A stretch of 64,000 bases of DNA from Aurantiacibacter atlanticus (GTDB lineage: Bacteria > Pseudomonadota > Alphaproteobacteria > Sphingomonadales > Sphingomonadaceae): contig NZ_CP015441.1 of the NCBI RefSeq assembly GCF_001077815.2, forward strand, positions 62,001-126,000. The letters run 5' to 3'. How positions within the stretch are numbered: the stretch's first letter is position 1; the number at the start of each line of letters is the position of its first letter. The translations under genes were made by a program, and so were the position numbers. Under the pieces are notes generated by a model that saw only the letters and a list, made by a program, of their open reading frames with translations, did no database searches and was not told the DNA's origin. Below, one piece after another: positions 26,291 to 35,817 of this stretch.

Positions 26291-27084
26291 ACCCGGTCAT
26301 TTCCTCGCTCATGATCGTCTCCGGCGGGCTGTTGGCCTCGCGTCTCGACTGCTACCTTACGCGCTTGAGCGGCGCGGCGCTCATCGCAGGCGCGTTCGTC
26401 ATCTCGGCTGCGCCCGCACTCGCGCAGGAACACATTCTCGCCGTCGACAACGGCGAGGTACGTTGTCAGGCGTCGAAATCAGACCTTACCCGGATCGCGC
26501 TCAAGGACGATCAGTTCGTCGCCGTGTCGCGCGTCCAGAGCGGTATCGAGGCCGAGGACTTCTCGATTGTCCACGAACCCACGCGCGGCGACATCTATCT
26601 GTCGGTGCCGGGAGGCTACACCAAGCCGAACATTTCCTTCTTCGGCACGACGCAGAAGGGATACGTCTACAAGTTCGACTGTCAGGTGTCGGGTGACGGC
26701 GCGTTGCAGGTCTTCGTGGCCAACGCGGATATCGAGCATCCGCAGCCGCAGGCCGAAACGCTGCAAGCTGCTTCGCTCGACGATCGTGCGGTGGGCCTCG
26801 TTCGGGCGATGTTCGAACAGCGTCCCGTGACGGGCTTCGAGATCAGCGACGCCGCTCGCGCGCCGGTGAACGTCGGCGACATCAAGGTCCAGCTGGTCAG
26901 CGAATATCGCAGCCCGACCATGACGGGCAAGGTTCTTCGGATCGAGAACACCGGAGCCGCTCCCATGACGCTGCAGGAAGAGCTCATCGCCGGCGACGGT
27001 GCGATCGCCGTTAGCATTTCAAACCGCGACCTCGCGAGTGGACAGGCGACTGCCGTCTATGTCGTCGTTCCCACAGGAAGGTAA
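26287..27084 (+). CDS. traK: F-type T4SS secretin-like protein TraK
   Basis: 265 residues, signal sequence ending around ALAQE (residue ~47), then a beta-rich VirB9/TraK region. TraK forms the outer-membrane ring with TraV and TraB. The apparent signal peptide is unusually far from the start, so translation may begin a little later. Overlaps traE by 4 bp. Confidence 0.88.
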   Translation: MNPVISSLMIVSGGLLASRLDCYLTRLSGAALIAGAFVISAAPALAQEHILAVDNGEVRCQASKSDLTRIALKDDQFVAVSRVQSGIEAEDFSIVHEPTRGDIYLSVPGGYTKPNISFFGTTQKGYVYKFDCQVSGDGALQVFVANADIEHPQPQAETLQAASLDDRAVGLVRAMFEQRPVTGFEISDAARAPVNVGDIKVQLVSEYRSPTMTGKVLRIENTGAAPMTLQEELIAGDGAIAVSISNRDLASGQATAVYVVVPTGR

Positions 27085-27089
27085 CTGAG

Positions 27090-28379
27090 ATGGATCTCCT
27101 GAAGCGCAAACCCAAGGATCTGGATGCCGCCGGATATGACGAGCACGATGAGCTCGACGAGAGGGGTTCGATCGCGGAGAACGACCAGACCCAGAAGCGT
27201 CAGAAGATGCTGATGTACGGGCTGGTGGGCGTCATCGCGATCGCGGGTTCGATGTACGTCCTCGATACCGACGATACCATCGAACAGGCGATGGACGACG
27301 GTACCGAGACCACGGTCTCGACCGACGCCCTCATGAACCGCCAGCGTGTCGACCAGGAATGGGTCGCCATGTACGAGGGCGAGATCAACTCCCAGGGGCA
27401 GCGGCTGAAGGGCGTCGAGGCGCAGGCCGGCCAGATGATGGAGCTTCAGTCGCAGGTCGAGAGTCTGCGCAACGAGAACGCCGCGATGGCTCGCGATGGC
27501 CAGCGTGTTCTGGAAGCATATGAGCGCGAGAACGAGCAGCTACGCCAGCAGGCGAGCCGCGGGAACGCCCGCCCGAGTGCTCCGGGTCCGGTCGCCGCTG
27601 CACAGGCTTTGGGGGTCGCCCCCTCCTCATCGCCTGTCGCGGCGCCGCCGCAGCCGCCGCGGCGCGCCAACGATGTGCAGATGGTTTCTTTCACGGCGAA
27701 TGGTGGCACGGGTTCGCGGATCGACGCTTCCAAGTCGCCCGCCATCTACACAGACTCTCCGAACTACTTGCCGCCCAACTCGATCGCGAAGGCGACGGTG
27801 GTCGTGGGGGTCGACGCCACCACCAACACACGCAGCCAGAGCGATCCGCTCCCGGTGCTTCTCCGCATCACCGGACCAGCGCGCTCGGTCTACAGCGAGG
27901 GCCGCCTTCTCGCCACTCGCGTACAGGGCTGCATGGTGAACGGCGCGGCTTACGGCGACCTTTCCTCGGAGAAGGTCTACGTGAAGCTCCAGCGCATGAC
28001 CTGCGCGCAGCCTGGCGGCCGCTTCGCGGTGTCGGAGGTGAAGGGCTTCATCGCCTTCGGCGGCAAGGTCGGCGTTCGCGGCCGGGTGGTCAGCCGCGAA
28101 GGGTCTCTGACGACTCAGGCCTTCCTCGCTGGTCTCGTCAGCAGCGCCGGCACCGCCCTCAACGGCTCGTTCAACGCGCCCATCATCTCGGGGGGTCGCG
28201 AAGACCCGGATGCAAGTGAGGTCGGACTGCGCGCTCTTGGCGGCGGTGCCGAACAGGCCGGCACGACCCTCTCCGAATATCTCATCGAGCGCGCGGAGCA
28301 ATATCAGCCCGTCGTCGAGATGCCCACCGGCGCAAGTGTCGAGGTCGTGTTCCTCGACGGCACCTTCATCAGGAACTGA
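27090..28379 (+). CDS. traB: F-type T4SS protein TraB
   Basis: 429 residues. A cytoplasmic acidic N-terminus, one TM (MLMYGLVGVIAIAGSMYVL), a coiled-coil stretch (~90-155), a Pro-rich linker, then the VirB10-like beta-barrel domain with SDPLPVLLRI and FLAGLVSSAG. Spans the periplasm and links inner and outer membrane rings. Spaced 5 bp after traK. Confidence 0.92.
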   Translation: MDLLKRKPKDLDAAGYDEHDELDERGSIAENDQTQKRQKMLMYGLVGVIAIAGSMYVLDTDDTIEQAMDDGTETTVSTDALMNRQRVDQEWVAMYEGEINSQGQRLKGVEAQAGQMMELQSQVESLRNENAAMARDGQRVLEAYERENEQLRQQASRGNARPSAPGPVAAAQALGVAPSSSPVAAPPQPPRRANDVQMVSFTANGGTGSRIDASKSPAIYTDSPNYLPPNSIAKATVVVGVDATTNTRSQSDPLPVLLRITGPARSVYSEGRLLATRVQGCMVNGAAYGDLSSEKVYVKLQRMTCAQPGGRFAVSEVKGFIAFGGKVGVRGRVVSREGSLTTQAFLAGLVSSAGTALNGSFNAPIISGGREDPDASEVGLRALGGGAEQAGTTLSEYLIERAEQYQPVVEMPTGASVEVVFLDGTFIRN

Positions 28380-28388
28380 GAGGCAATC

Positions 28389-29267
28389 ATGCTGAAGAAT
28401 TTGACCCTCAAGCGGCTCATGCACGGCGATCATAAAGCCGGTCTCGTCCGGACTGTTCAAGCAGTCGGGATCCTTGGCGCGGGAGGCGTTCTTGCCCTTG
28501 GAGCCCAGGCTCTCGCGCAGAGTTCCTCGGACGCTGCGGTGCAACAGGCTCTCGCCGAACGCCTGCCCAAGACCGAGATCACCGCGATCGACTGCGAGAA
28601 GATCGAGGGCGTATGCGAGGTGCAGGCTCGGCAGAACCTCTTCTACATCGATCACGGCGCTCGCTATCTCATTATCGGCCGCGTCTACGACATGGAGACC
28701 AAGCAGGATCTGACGGCGGCGCGGCTGCTCGAGATGAACCCCGACATGCTGATTGGGGGAGGCGGCGGAGAATCGGCAACGGCCAGCGCCGACATGCAAG
28801 CGCCCGCCGCAGGCGATGCCACGGGCGGCTCGATCGACGATCAGATCGACCCTCGCGCGCTGGCTGCGTTGCCGCAGAACGGCGCGGTCGTGATGGGCCG
28901 GGGGACAAAGACGGTCACCGTCTTCAGCGACTTCCGCTGTGGCTATTGCAAGCGGCTTCATGAGACCCTCGAGACGCTCAACGTGAAGGTCGTCGAGCGC
29001 CCAATCTCGGTGCTCGGCACACGCCCGATTTCCGAAGCCGTGATCTGCTCTCCCGACAAGCGCCGGGCCGTGAATCAGGCGTATGATGGCGGGTCGATCA
29101 CCACCGGATCGGAATGCGACACGTCGGGGCTCGATGCCAACGAAGCTTTCGCGCGCCAGCATGGCTTCAATGGAACCCCCGTAATCGTCCGCGAGGATGG
29201 TGCCGTCGTTCACGGCTACCGCCCCCGCGAATTCCTCGAAAGCTGGATCCAAGGGAGTGCATCGTGA
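28389..29267 (+). CDS. dsbC: DsbC-type disulfide isomerase of the transfer operon
   Basis: 292 residues. Signal peptide or anchor around residue 25-44 (VGILGAGGVLALGAQALAQ), a DsbC-like dimerisation region, then a thioredoxin domain with CGYC (C184, C187) and the cis-Pro GTPVIV. It would shuffle disulfides in Cys-rich transfer proteins such as TraN and TraU. Stop overlaps the GTG of traV. Confidence 0.88.
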   Translation: MLKNLTLKRLMHGDHKAGLVRTVQAVGILGAGGVLALGAQALAQSSSDAAVQQALAERLPKTEITAIDCEKIEGVCEVQARQNLFYIDHGARYLIIGRVYDMETKQDLTAARLLEMNPDMLIGGGGGESATASADMQAPAAGDATGGSIDDQIDPRALAALPQNGAVVMGRGTKTVTVFSDFRCGYCKRLHETLETLNVKVVERPISVLGTRPISEAVICSPDKRRAVNQAYDGGSITTGSECDTSGLDANEAFARQHGFNGTPVIVREDGAVVHGYRPREFLESWIQGSAS

Positions 29268-29917
29268 ACAGCAAAGCCATTCTCACCATCGCCGCGCTTG
29301 GCGGCGCGCTCTCGGCCTGCACCACACTGGGCACCAATGTGAGCGGCAGTTTCCGGTGCGATGCTCCCGACGGTGTGTGCGCCCCCTCCACCGTGATCGA
29401 CGACAACGCGATATCGCGGATCGAGGAAACGAGCTCCACCGATCTGCTCAATCCCGCCGGTCCCTACCAGATGGATGACGGGATCGATGCTCCGGTCCAC
29501 AGCACCGTTCTCGCGTCCGCTCCCATGACGGCGACCAGTGCCCCGAGCTATGAGCTTGCCGTTGTCTTTCCGGGCTACACCGATGCGACGGGCATGATCC
29601 ACGCACGGCGGACCGTCAGGACCGAGGCCGTCTTGCCCGGTCGCGGTGATGCGATGGACGCGATGGCGATGCGCGGGCGCAATCCCACGCGCAACCAGGG
29701 GCTGCTTGCCGCTGCGGAGAGTGCCCCGCCGTTCCTCGCGATCACCCCCGATATCCTCCCGCCCGCGGCTGATCCTACGGCAAAGCCGCAGGAAGTCGCC
29801 GTCGCGACAGGGACCGATCCCATCGCGGCGATCGAGGCGCAGGTATCCGAACGCCTTGCAGGCCAGCAGGCGAAGCCGCGGCGGCAGGCCGCATCGTTTC
29901 CCGGCGTGGTGGAGTGA
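29264..29917 (+). CDS. traV: Outer-membrane lipoprotein TraV
   Basis: 217 residues from GTG 29264 (GTGA overlap with dsbC). The lipobox GGALSAC puts the lipid-modified Cys at residue 19. Two more Cys follow (FRCDAPDGVC), as in F TraV. VirB7-like ring lipoprotein that stabilises TraK. Confidence 0.85.
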   Translation: MNSKAILTIAALGGALSACTTLGTNVSGSFRCDAPDGVCAPSTVIDDNAISRIEETSSTDLLNPAGPYQMDDGIDAPVHSTVLASAPMTATSAPSYELAVVFPGYTDATGMIHARRTVRTEAVLPGRGDAMDAMAMRGRNPTRNQGLLAAAESAPPFLAITPDILPPAADPTAKPQEVAVATGTDPIAAIEAQVSERLAGQQAKPRRQAASFPGVVE

Positions 29918-29923
29918 AGCGCG

Positions 29924-32479
29924 ATGATGAGAGCATTCAGCAACATCGTGGACCTGGTGGTCGGCGACAGCCGGAAACCCGAGCAGAAGTCGAACCCGCC
30001 GCAGGTGCCGATGCTGTCGCATTACCTTGGCTATCGCTCCTACGACGAAGACAAGCGGGTCTTCCACCAGGTCCGCTCGAAAGGCTTCATCCTCGAGCTT
30101 GCGCCGCTGGTCGGGGCCAATGATCGCGTCAACGACATCATAAGTTCGCTGTTCTCGGATATCCTCCTGCCCGGGACCAAATTCAGCGTAACCAATTATT
30201 CCTCTCCGCGCGTCGCGGAGAAGCTGCAGGACTGGGCGCTACCGCGCTTTAGCGCCTCGGGCGTCTTTCAGACCCTTGCCCGACATCGTCTCGACAAGCT
30301 CCGCAACGGCGCGTGGTCGACTCTCGCGAGCGACGGCCCCTTCTTCGTCCGCAATTACCGTGTCGTCATGTCGGTCGGCGTCAGTCAGGGCTCCGGGCTG
30401 ACGACCGATGATCTGGTGACGATGCGCGACGGAACCATTTCGGCGCTGGAATCGATCGACGTTCCAATCAAGCAATTCGAGCCCACCGATCTGATCCGCT
30501 TTTTCGACGAGATCCTGGCTCCATCGACCGGAGCTGGAGACGAGGTTCCGGGGTACAACCGGTTCGACCCAATCAACGAACAATGCGTCCGCCGCGATCT
30601 CGTCACCCATGTCGAGAAAGATCGTCTTATCCTTCATGCGCAGTCGCTCCGCCCAACGGGTGCCTCTGTCGAGGGCGTGCCGGAGATGAAGGATTTCGTT
30701 CCCGAGCGCTTCGACATCCGGACGATGGCGGTACGCAATTTCCCCGATCGCTGGGCTCCGTGGGACACGCAGAAGATCATCGGCGATATCTTCAATCCCA
30801 AGCTGAACTTGCCGTGCCCGGTCCTCCAGACCGTGTGCGGGGTCATCCCCGGGCAGGAGTCTTCGGAAAGCAAGGCGGGATACAAGTTCGCGCGCACGAG
30901 CTCGCTGGCGGAGGGAAAGGGCGTCAAGCTCGTCCCGAAGCTTCGCACAGAGGCCGCCGAATGGCAGTTCATCCAAGACCGTGTGAAGCAGGGCGAAAAG
31001 CTGGTCTCATGCTATTATGCGGTTTCGATCCTCGCGCCCAAGGGACGTGGCGAGCCCTGCGAGCGAACGCTCAAGGCGCTCTACAAGGCGAGCGGGTGGG
31101 ACCTGATCGACGAGACCCATATCCAGCTGCCCGCCTTCATGGCCCATTTCCCGCTCATGCTCGCGGACGGGCTCGATTCCGATTACAAGCGCATGAAGCG
31201 GCTGCGCACCATGCGCTCCACGAACGTCGCGGCCATCGCACCGATCCAGGGTGAATATGTAGGCGGCAACATTCCGCATCTGCTGTTCATCGGGCGCCGG
31301 GGGCAACCGCAATTCTGGTCGCCGTTCCAGAACGGTGCCGGCAACCACAACGTGGCAATCGCGGGCAAGTCGGGTTCGGGGAAATCGGTCCTCCTTCAGG
31401 ATCTGACGGCGAGCTTCGCCGGCGTCGGCGCGAAGACGATCGTGATCGATGACGGTCGCAGTTTCGAGCACATGGCGAAGGCGCTCGGCGGCACCTTTAC
31501 CGAATTCAAGCTCTCTTCGGGCATTTCGATCAACCCCTTCCGGATGATCGACCAAGAGCTGGCCCAGGGCGACGACGACTATCTGGTCGACTGCCTCGCC
31601 ATGTTGAAGTCGATCATTTCGCAGATGGCGCGAAACGAGACCCGACTGAACGACACCGAGCGCGGGCTCATCGACCAGGCCGTCAACGCCGTCTGGGAAG
31701 CAGAGGGTCGCGATGGAACGGTGGACCACATCATCGAGGCGCTCAAGCAGCCCGAACATCCCTTCGCCTACGATCTTGCGACCTCGTTGCTGCCGTTCGC
31801 CTCGACCGGGACATTCGGTCGCTTCTTCCTCGGCGATGCCAATCTGGACCTGTCGGCCGACCTCACCGTCTTCGAGCTTTCCGATCTGGCGACGCGCGAG
31901 GAGTTGCGCGGCGTGGTGCTGACATCCGTGATGTTCATCGCTTCGCAGGTGATGCGCCGGATGGACCGCTCGATCCCCAAGCCGCTTATCATCGATGAGG
32001 CCTGGCAGATGCTGGAGGGCGGGGCGATGGCAGACTTCGTCGAGACCTATTCGCGCACCTGCCGCAAATATGGCGGTTCGCTCATCACGGCGACGCAATC
32101 GATCCACGATTACTACAAGTCGGAGGGGTCGCGCGCCGCGCTCGAGAACTCCGACTGGTTCCTCATCCTTCAGCAGAAGGGCGAGACGATCTCGGACTTT
32201 CGCAATTCGGATCGCTTCGAGATGGACAACATGACCGAGGCGCTCTTGCGGTCCTTGAAGCGCAACGGCGTGGACTACTCGGACGTGTTCATCCGCGGGC
32301 CCGACACCGAGAGCATCGGGCGGCTCGTCCTCGATCGCTATTCGGCGACCCTCTACTCCTCGAGCCCCGACGTCTTCGCCGACATCGAGGATTACGTCCA
32401 TCGTGGCTTCCCGATGCACGATGCGATCGAGGCGGTAGCCTTTCCCGAAAGCCATCATATGCTGGAGGCCGCGGAATGA
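29924..32479 (+). CDS. traC: T4SS ATPase TraC (VirB4 family)
   Basis: 851 residues. The N-terminal domain is TraC-specific. Walker A GKSGSGKS occupies 481-488, Walker B is PLIIDEAWQMLEGG, and ATQSIHDYY follows. It powers pilus assembly from the cytoplasmic face of the inner membrane. The start is ATG-ATG at 29924/29927. Stop overlaps the next gene by 4 bp. Confidence 0.95.
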   Translation: MMRAFSNIVDLVVGDSRKPEQKSNPPQVPMLSHYLGYRSYDEDKRVFHQVRSKGFILELAPLVGANDRVNDIISSLFSDILLPGTKFSVTNYSSPRVAEKLQDWALPRFSASGVFQTLARHRLDKLRNGAWSTLASDGPFFVRNYRVVMSVGVSQGSGLTTDDLVTMRDGTISALESIDVPIKQFEPTDLIRFFDEILAPSTGAGDEVPGYNRFDPINEQCVRRDLVTHVEKDRLILHAQSLRPTGASVEGVPEMKDFVPERFDIRTMAVRNFPDRWAPWDTQKIIGDIFNPKLNLPCPVLQTVCGVIPGQESSESKAGYKFARTSSLAEGKGVKLVPKLRTEAAEWQFIQDRVKQGEKLVSCYYAVSILAPKGRGEPCERTLKALYKASGWDLIDETHIQLPAFMAHFPLMLADGLDSDYKRMKRLRTMRSTNVAAIAPIQGEYVGGNIPHLLFIGRRGQPQFWSPFQNGAGNHNVAIAGKSGSGKSVLLQDLTASFAGVGAKTIVIDDGRSFEHMAKALGGTFTEFKLSSGISINPFRMIDQELAQGDDDYLVDCLAMLKSIISQMARNETRLNDTERGLIDQAVNAVWEAEGRDGTVDHIIEALKQPEHPFAYDLATSLLPFASTGTFGRFFLGDANLDLSADLTVFELSDLATREELRGVVLTSVMFIASQVMRRMDRSIPKPLIIDEAWQMLEGGAMADFVETYSRTCRKYGGSLITATQSIHDYYKSEGSRAALENSDWFLILQQKGETISDFRNSDRFEMDNMTEALLRSLKRNGVDYSDVFIRGPDTESIGRLVLDRYSATLYSSSPDVFADIEDYVHRGFPMHDAIEAVAFPESHHMLEAAE

Positions 32480-32820
32480 ACGCATTTGCACACGCCGGAT
32501 CCCCGCACACCCGGATCGCACGCGGCCAGGATGCAATGGTCGTTGCGCTCCGCCTGATCGGGTGGCTCGCCACGACGGGCCTCGCGACCCTTGGCGTCGC
32601 GACCTTGTTCTTCGTCCTCCTCGGCAGCTTCACCCTTTCTGGGACGATGCTTCAGCTGGACAATTTGGCCGCGCGCTTCCTCGCGGCCGACGCGGCTCGA
32701 CAGGCGCAATTCCAAACGATCGTATTCACGGTCCTTGGCGGCGCCTTCGTTCTCATCGCTTTCTTTCGCCGCGCGAGCCTTCGCTCCGCTTTCGAACTCG
32801 CTGGAGGTGACAATGACTGA
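32476..32820 (+). CDS. Small two-TM protein in the transfer operon
   Basis: 114 residues with two hydrophobic segments (WLATTGLATLGVATLFFVLLG and TIVFTVLGGAFVLIAFF). It overlaps traC by 4 bp and trbI by 8 bp, so it is clearly part of the operon. It occupies the place of small trb/tra genes between traC and trbI in F-like operons but shows no homology that I recognise. Confidence 0.75.
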   Translation: MNAFAHAGSPHTRIARGQDAMVVALRLIGWLATTGLATLGVATLFFVLLGSFTLSGTMLQLDNLAARFLAADAARQAQFQTIVFTVLGGAFVLIAFFRRASLRSAFELAGGDND

Positions 32821-33364
32821 TCTGTTCGAGAATGCCGATCGTGCGGCGACCGCCGAAGTTCGCAGGCCCAAGACAGTGGCTGCCAAACGTGCCTTTGCGG
32901 GTCTTTCACCCCGGGAGATCGTGCTGCTCGCTGCCGCCGCCGCCATCTTCATCTGGGGAGCCTGGGTCACCAAGAACCTCGTCTCTGACGATGGGGGACG
33001 CCAGGAGTTCGTGCAGCTTCAGCTGCAAGGCATCATCGGCGAATATCTGCAGGCCCAGGCTCGATCGAGTTCCGACGAGCAGACCGCCGCCCAGGAAACG
33101 GCCGTTTTCATGGCCGCACTCGATCGGACCGTCGCTGGCTTGTCGAAGAGCGGGAAGGTCGTTCTCGTCCACGAGGCGGTGATTGGCGGCGCGATCCCGG
33201 ACGTCACCCAGAGCGTAAAGGCGGCTGTCTACGCGAAGGTGCCGCGCCCGCAAATCGCCCAGGCATCGATCGACATGCAACAAACACAAGACGCGCGTGT
33301 CGAGCAGGAAATGCAGGCGTTCATGGCCGCGAACGGGGGAGGGCAGGGCGGTGTTCAACAATAG
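32813..33364 (+). CDS. trbI: F-type T4SS protein TrbI
   Basis: 183 residues from ATG 32813 with CTGGAGG upstream. One N-terminal TM (IVLLAAAAAIFIWGAWV) and a helical periplasmic region, matching the bitopic TrbI of F-type systems, which affects pilus retraction. It overlaps both neighbours. Confidence 0.8.
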   Translation: MTDLFENADRAATAEVRRPKTVAAKRAFAGLSPREIVLLAAAAAIFIWGAWVTKNLVSDDGGRQEFVQLQLQGIIGEYLQAQARSSSDEQTAAQETAVFMAALDRTVAGLSKSGKVVLVHEAVIGGAIPDVTQSVKAAVYAKVPRPQIAQASIDMQQTQDARVEQEMQAFMAANGGGQGGVQQ

Positions 33365-33872
33365 AGCCAAGCGGCTGTCGACCAAGGGCAAGCTACTCGC
33401 GATCGCCGCGCTTTTCGGCATCGGAACCGCGGTGACGTCCCTGCAGCAATGGAGCGAGACCCATGCTTTCATGATTAACGCAACGGATTCGCTGCCGAAC
33501 TGGGCGTTCCTTGTCGAAAGTGGCCGCTTTCCCGACCGCGGGGATTACGTGATATTCCACCCGGGCCATGATCCGGTCACCCAGAAGTATTTCGGCGAAG
33601 AGCCTGGCGCCTTCGCCAAGATCGCCTTCGGTCTGCCCGGCGATGTCGTGACCCGCGAAGGCCGTGACGTGCTGGTCAATGGCGAGCGCATCGCATCGAC
33701 CAAGCCGCTCACGAAGCGCGGTGATGCGCTCACCGAAGGACCTCTCGGCGTCGTTCCGGAAGGCTGCGTGTTCGCGGCCACTCACCACAAGGATGGCTTC
33801 GACAGCCGCTATTCGCACATCGGCTTCGTGTGCCGCGACCGCCTCGTTGGAACGGGAGTGGCGATCCTGTGA
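33351..33872 (+). CDS. traF: Conjugative S26 signal peptidase TraF
   Basis: 173 residues from GTG 33351 (GGGGGAGGG upstream). One TM (LLAIAALFGIGTAV), then the S26 motifs: nucleophile Ser in NATDSLPNWAF (S47) and general-base Lys in FAKIAFGLPGDVV (K90). Like RP4 TraF, it should cleave the pilin precursor. The gene symbol follows RP4 usage and differs from the thioredoxin-like F TraF encoded at 38667. It overlaps trbI and traW. Confidence 0.85.
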   Translation: MFNNRAKRLSTKGKLLAIAALFGIGTAVTSLQQWSETHAFMINATDSLPNWAFLVESGRFPDRGDYVIFHPGHDPVTQKYFGEEPGAFAKIAFGLPGDVVTREGRDVLVNGERIASTKPLTKRGDALTEGPLGVVPEGCVFAATHHKDGFDSRYSHIGFVCRDRLVGTGVAIL

Positions 33873-34519
33873 GGTATCGTCTCGTCATCCTCTCATGCGC
33901 CGCCGTCACCGCGGCTGCGACGGCGCCGTCGATGCTGACTGCGCAGGCGCAGGATCATGGCCAGATGGGTCAGACCTGGCCCGTCATCGAGCCCGACCTC
34001 CTGTCCGTCATCAAGGCGCGTCTCGATCATGCGCAGGCGACCGGCAAGCTCGACGAGATGAACCAGCAGTTCGCCGCGAAAGTGAAGGATCGCGTCATGC
34101 GTCCGGTTCCCGTTCCGGGAATGGCGCGTGCCGAAGAGACGCGTTCGTGGGAATTCGATCCCGCGATCGTCGTCGAGAACGACATTCGCGACCACCAGGG
34201 CAATCTGATCGCGGCGCGTGGTCAGCGGGTCAATCCGCTCGCGACTTCGGGGCTATCCAAGAAGCTCGTCTTCGTGGACGGCGACGATCCCGCCGAGGTT
34301 GAATGGGCGCTCGGACACGGACCCGATGAACGCGCCAAGATCATTTTCGTCGACGGTTCGCCCTTCGAATCCATGAGGACCCATCAACGCCGGTTCTACT
34401 TCGACCAGGAGGGCAAGCTCTCCAGTCATTTCGGCATCACCCGCACGCCCGCGCTCGTCGAGGCGAAGGGCGATCTCCTGCTGATTACCGAACAAGCTAT
34501 CCCCCGGAGGCAATCGTGA
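33869..34519 (+). CDS. traW: F-type T4SS protein TraW
   Basis: 216 residues from GTG 33869 (GTGA overlap). Signal peptide, then YP-type WPVIEPDLL start of the mature protein. The second half (KLVFVDGDDPAEVEWAL...KIIFVDGSPFE) is typical of TraW. Periplasmic, acts with TrbC and TraU in pilus assembly. Confidence 0.9.
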   Translation: MRYRLVILSCAAVTAAATAPSMLTAQAQDHGQMGQTWPVIEPDLLSVIKARLDHAQATGKLDEMNQQFAAKVKDRVMRPVPVPGMARAEETRSWEFDPAIVVENDIRDHQGNLIAARGQRVNPLATSGLSKKLVFVDGDDPAEVEWALGHGPDERAKIIFVDGSPFESMRTHQRRFYFDQEGKLSSHFGITRTPALVEAKGDLLLITEQAIPRRQS

Positions 34520-34788
34520 CGTCCTGGCGCGACATGATCCCGGTTCCGCTGGCCGCTCCGGAAACCAAGGAGCTGCGGGCTGCGCGCTTCCGCGTCATCG
34601 CAGCCTGCCTGGTTTTCGCGGTCGCACTTCTGTTCCTTGGCGAGCTTCGCCAGCTGATCGGGTCCGCCGCTCTCCCGGGCCTGGCCGCGGCCTTTACCTT
34701 CATGGCCGTTCAGGGCTGGGCATGGGCCAGGCTGAAGAACGCCGCGGATGATGCGTGGCTCTTCAGGGAGACCGACGATGTTGCGTAG
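34516..34788 (+). CDS. Small membrane protein between traW and traU
   Basis: 90 residues with two hydrophobic stretches (VIAACLVFAVALLFLG and LPGLAAAFTFMAVQGWAWA). Overlaps traW by 4 bp and traU by 11 bp. Not recognised; a membrane accessory of the transfer system by position. Confidence 0.7.
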   Translation: MTSWRDMIPVPLAAPETKELRAARFRVIAACLVFAVALLFLGELRQLIGSAALPGLAAAFTFMAVQGWAWARLKNAADDAWLFRETDDVA

Positions 34789-35803
34789 GTGGCTTGCCGT
34801 TGTTGCGGCGCTTGCCGCCCTTGCTCTCGCTGCGCCGGCGTCCGCCCAAGGGCTCCCTTCCGGCCCGGGACGTTGTTCCGGATCGTTCGTCAATCCGATC
34901 ACGGATGTGTGCTGGGGCTGCATGTTTCCACTTTCGCTCGGATCGCTCAAGATTTGGCCGTCCTCGCGCGCCGATACCAAGAATCCGGATCTGCCGATCT
35001 GCGCGTGCGGAACGCCCGTGCCGCGCGTCGGGCTTGCGATGGGATTCTGGGAACCCGTGCGCCTTGTCGATGTCTCGACAAAACCGTGGTGCTTTCCAAA
35101 TCTCGGAGGCATCAAGCTCGACCCGGGCTTCCCGATCGGTAACGGCTATGCGTCGAACTCTTCGCAAATCGGAGGAAAATCGCAGAACACCGCCAAATAT
35201 CACGTCCATTATTACATCTATCCGCTTCTCTATTGGCTGGAGGTCGTAACCGACTTCCTTTGCCTTGAGGCGAGCTCCTTCGACATTGCCTATATGAGCG
35301 AGATCGATCCGCTCTGGCAGGACGACGAGCTGACGACGCTGTTAAACCCGGAAGCGGCGCTCTTCACCTCGCCGATCGCTCAGGCCGCTTGTTCGGCCGA
35401 CTGTATCGCTTCGACTTCGAAACTGCCGATAGACGAACTGTTCTGGTGCTCGGGGTGCCAAGGGCCGATGTATCCGATGAACGGCAACATCGGAGCGAAT
35501 GTCGGCATCAAGCAGTCGGCTCGGCTCGCCGCCGAACGGATGATCTACAAGATGCATCGCCAGGGTCTGGCGTGGGGGACCAGCGGCTCGAAAGCCCTCT
35601 GCTCGAAGTACATCATGCCGATCCTGAAGAAGAGCCAGTATCGCCTTCAACAGGTCAATCCGACGCCGATGGTCAGCGGACGAGAAAGCTGCTCGCCGAT
35701 CGGCGCGACCACCATCCTGCCCAAGTCCGGACAGGTTTACCCGGTCAAGGGAGAGGACGTGGGTTTCCTCCTTTGGCGCAAGCGCAATTGCTGCGTGCTG
35801 TAG
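34778..35803 (+). CDS. traU: F-type T4SS protein TraU
   Basis: 341 residues from ATG 34778 (GGGAG upstream). Signal peptide (LAVVAALAALALAAPASAQ), then many Cys in the expected pattern (CWGCMFP, CACGTPVPRVG, FWCSGCQG, CSADC, CCVL end). Periplasmic disulfide-rich protein required for stable mating and DNA transfer. Confidence 0.93.
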   Translation: MLRRWLAVVAALAALALAAPASAQGLPSGPGRCSGSFVNPITDVCWGCMFPLSLGSLKIWPSSRADTKNPDLPICACGTPVPRVGLAMGFWEPVRLVDVSTKPWCFPNLGGIKLDPGFPIGNGYASNSSQIGGKSQNTAKYHVHYYIYPLLYWLEVVTDFLCLEASSFDIAYMSEIDPLWQDDELTTLLNPEAALFTSPIAQAACSADCIASTSKLPIDELFWCSGCQGPMYPMNGNIGANVGIKQSARLAAERMIYKMHRQGLAWGTSGSKALCSKYIMPILKKSQYRLQQVNPTPMVSGRESCSPIGATTILPKSGQVYPVKGEDVGFLLWRKRNCCVL

Positions 35804-35817
35804 AACGGAGACCTGCC

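Noticed and set aside
27627..29252. A 541-codon minus-strand frame opposite traB and dsbC
   Set aside because: Shadow of two operon genes with clear family motifs.
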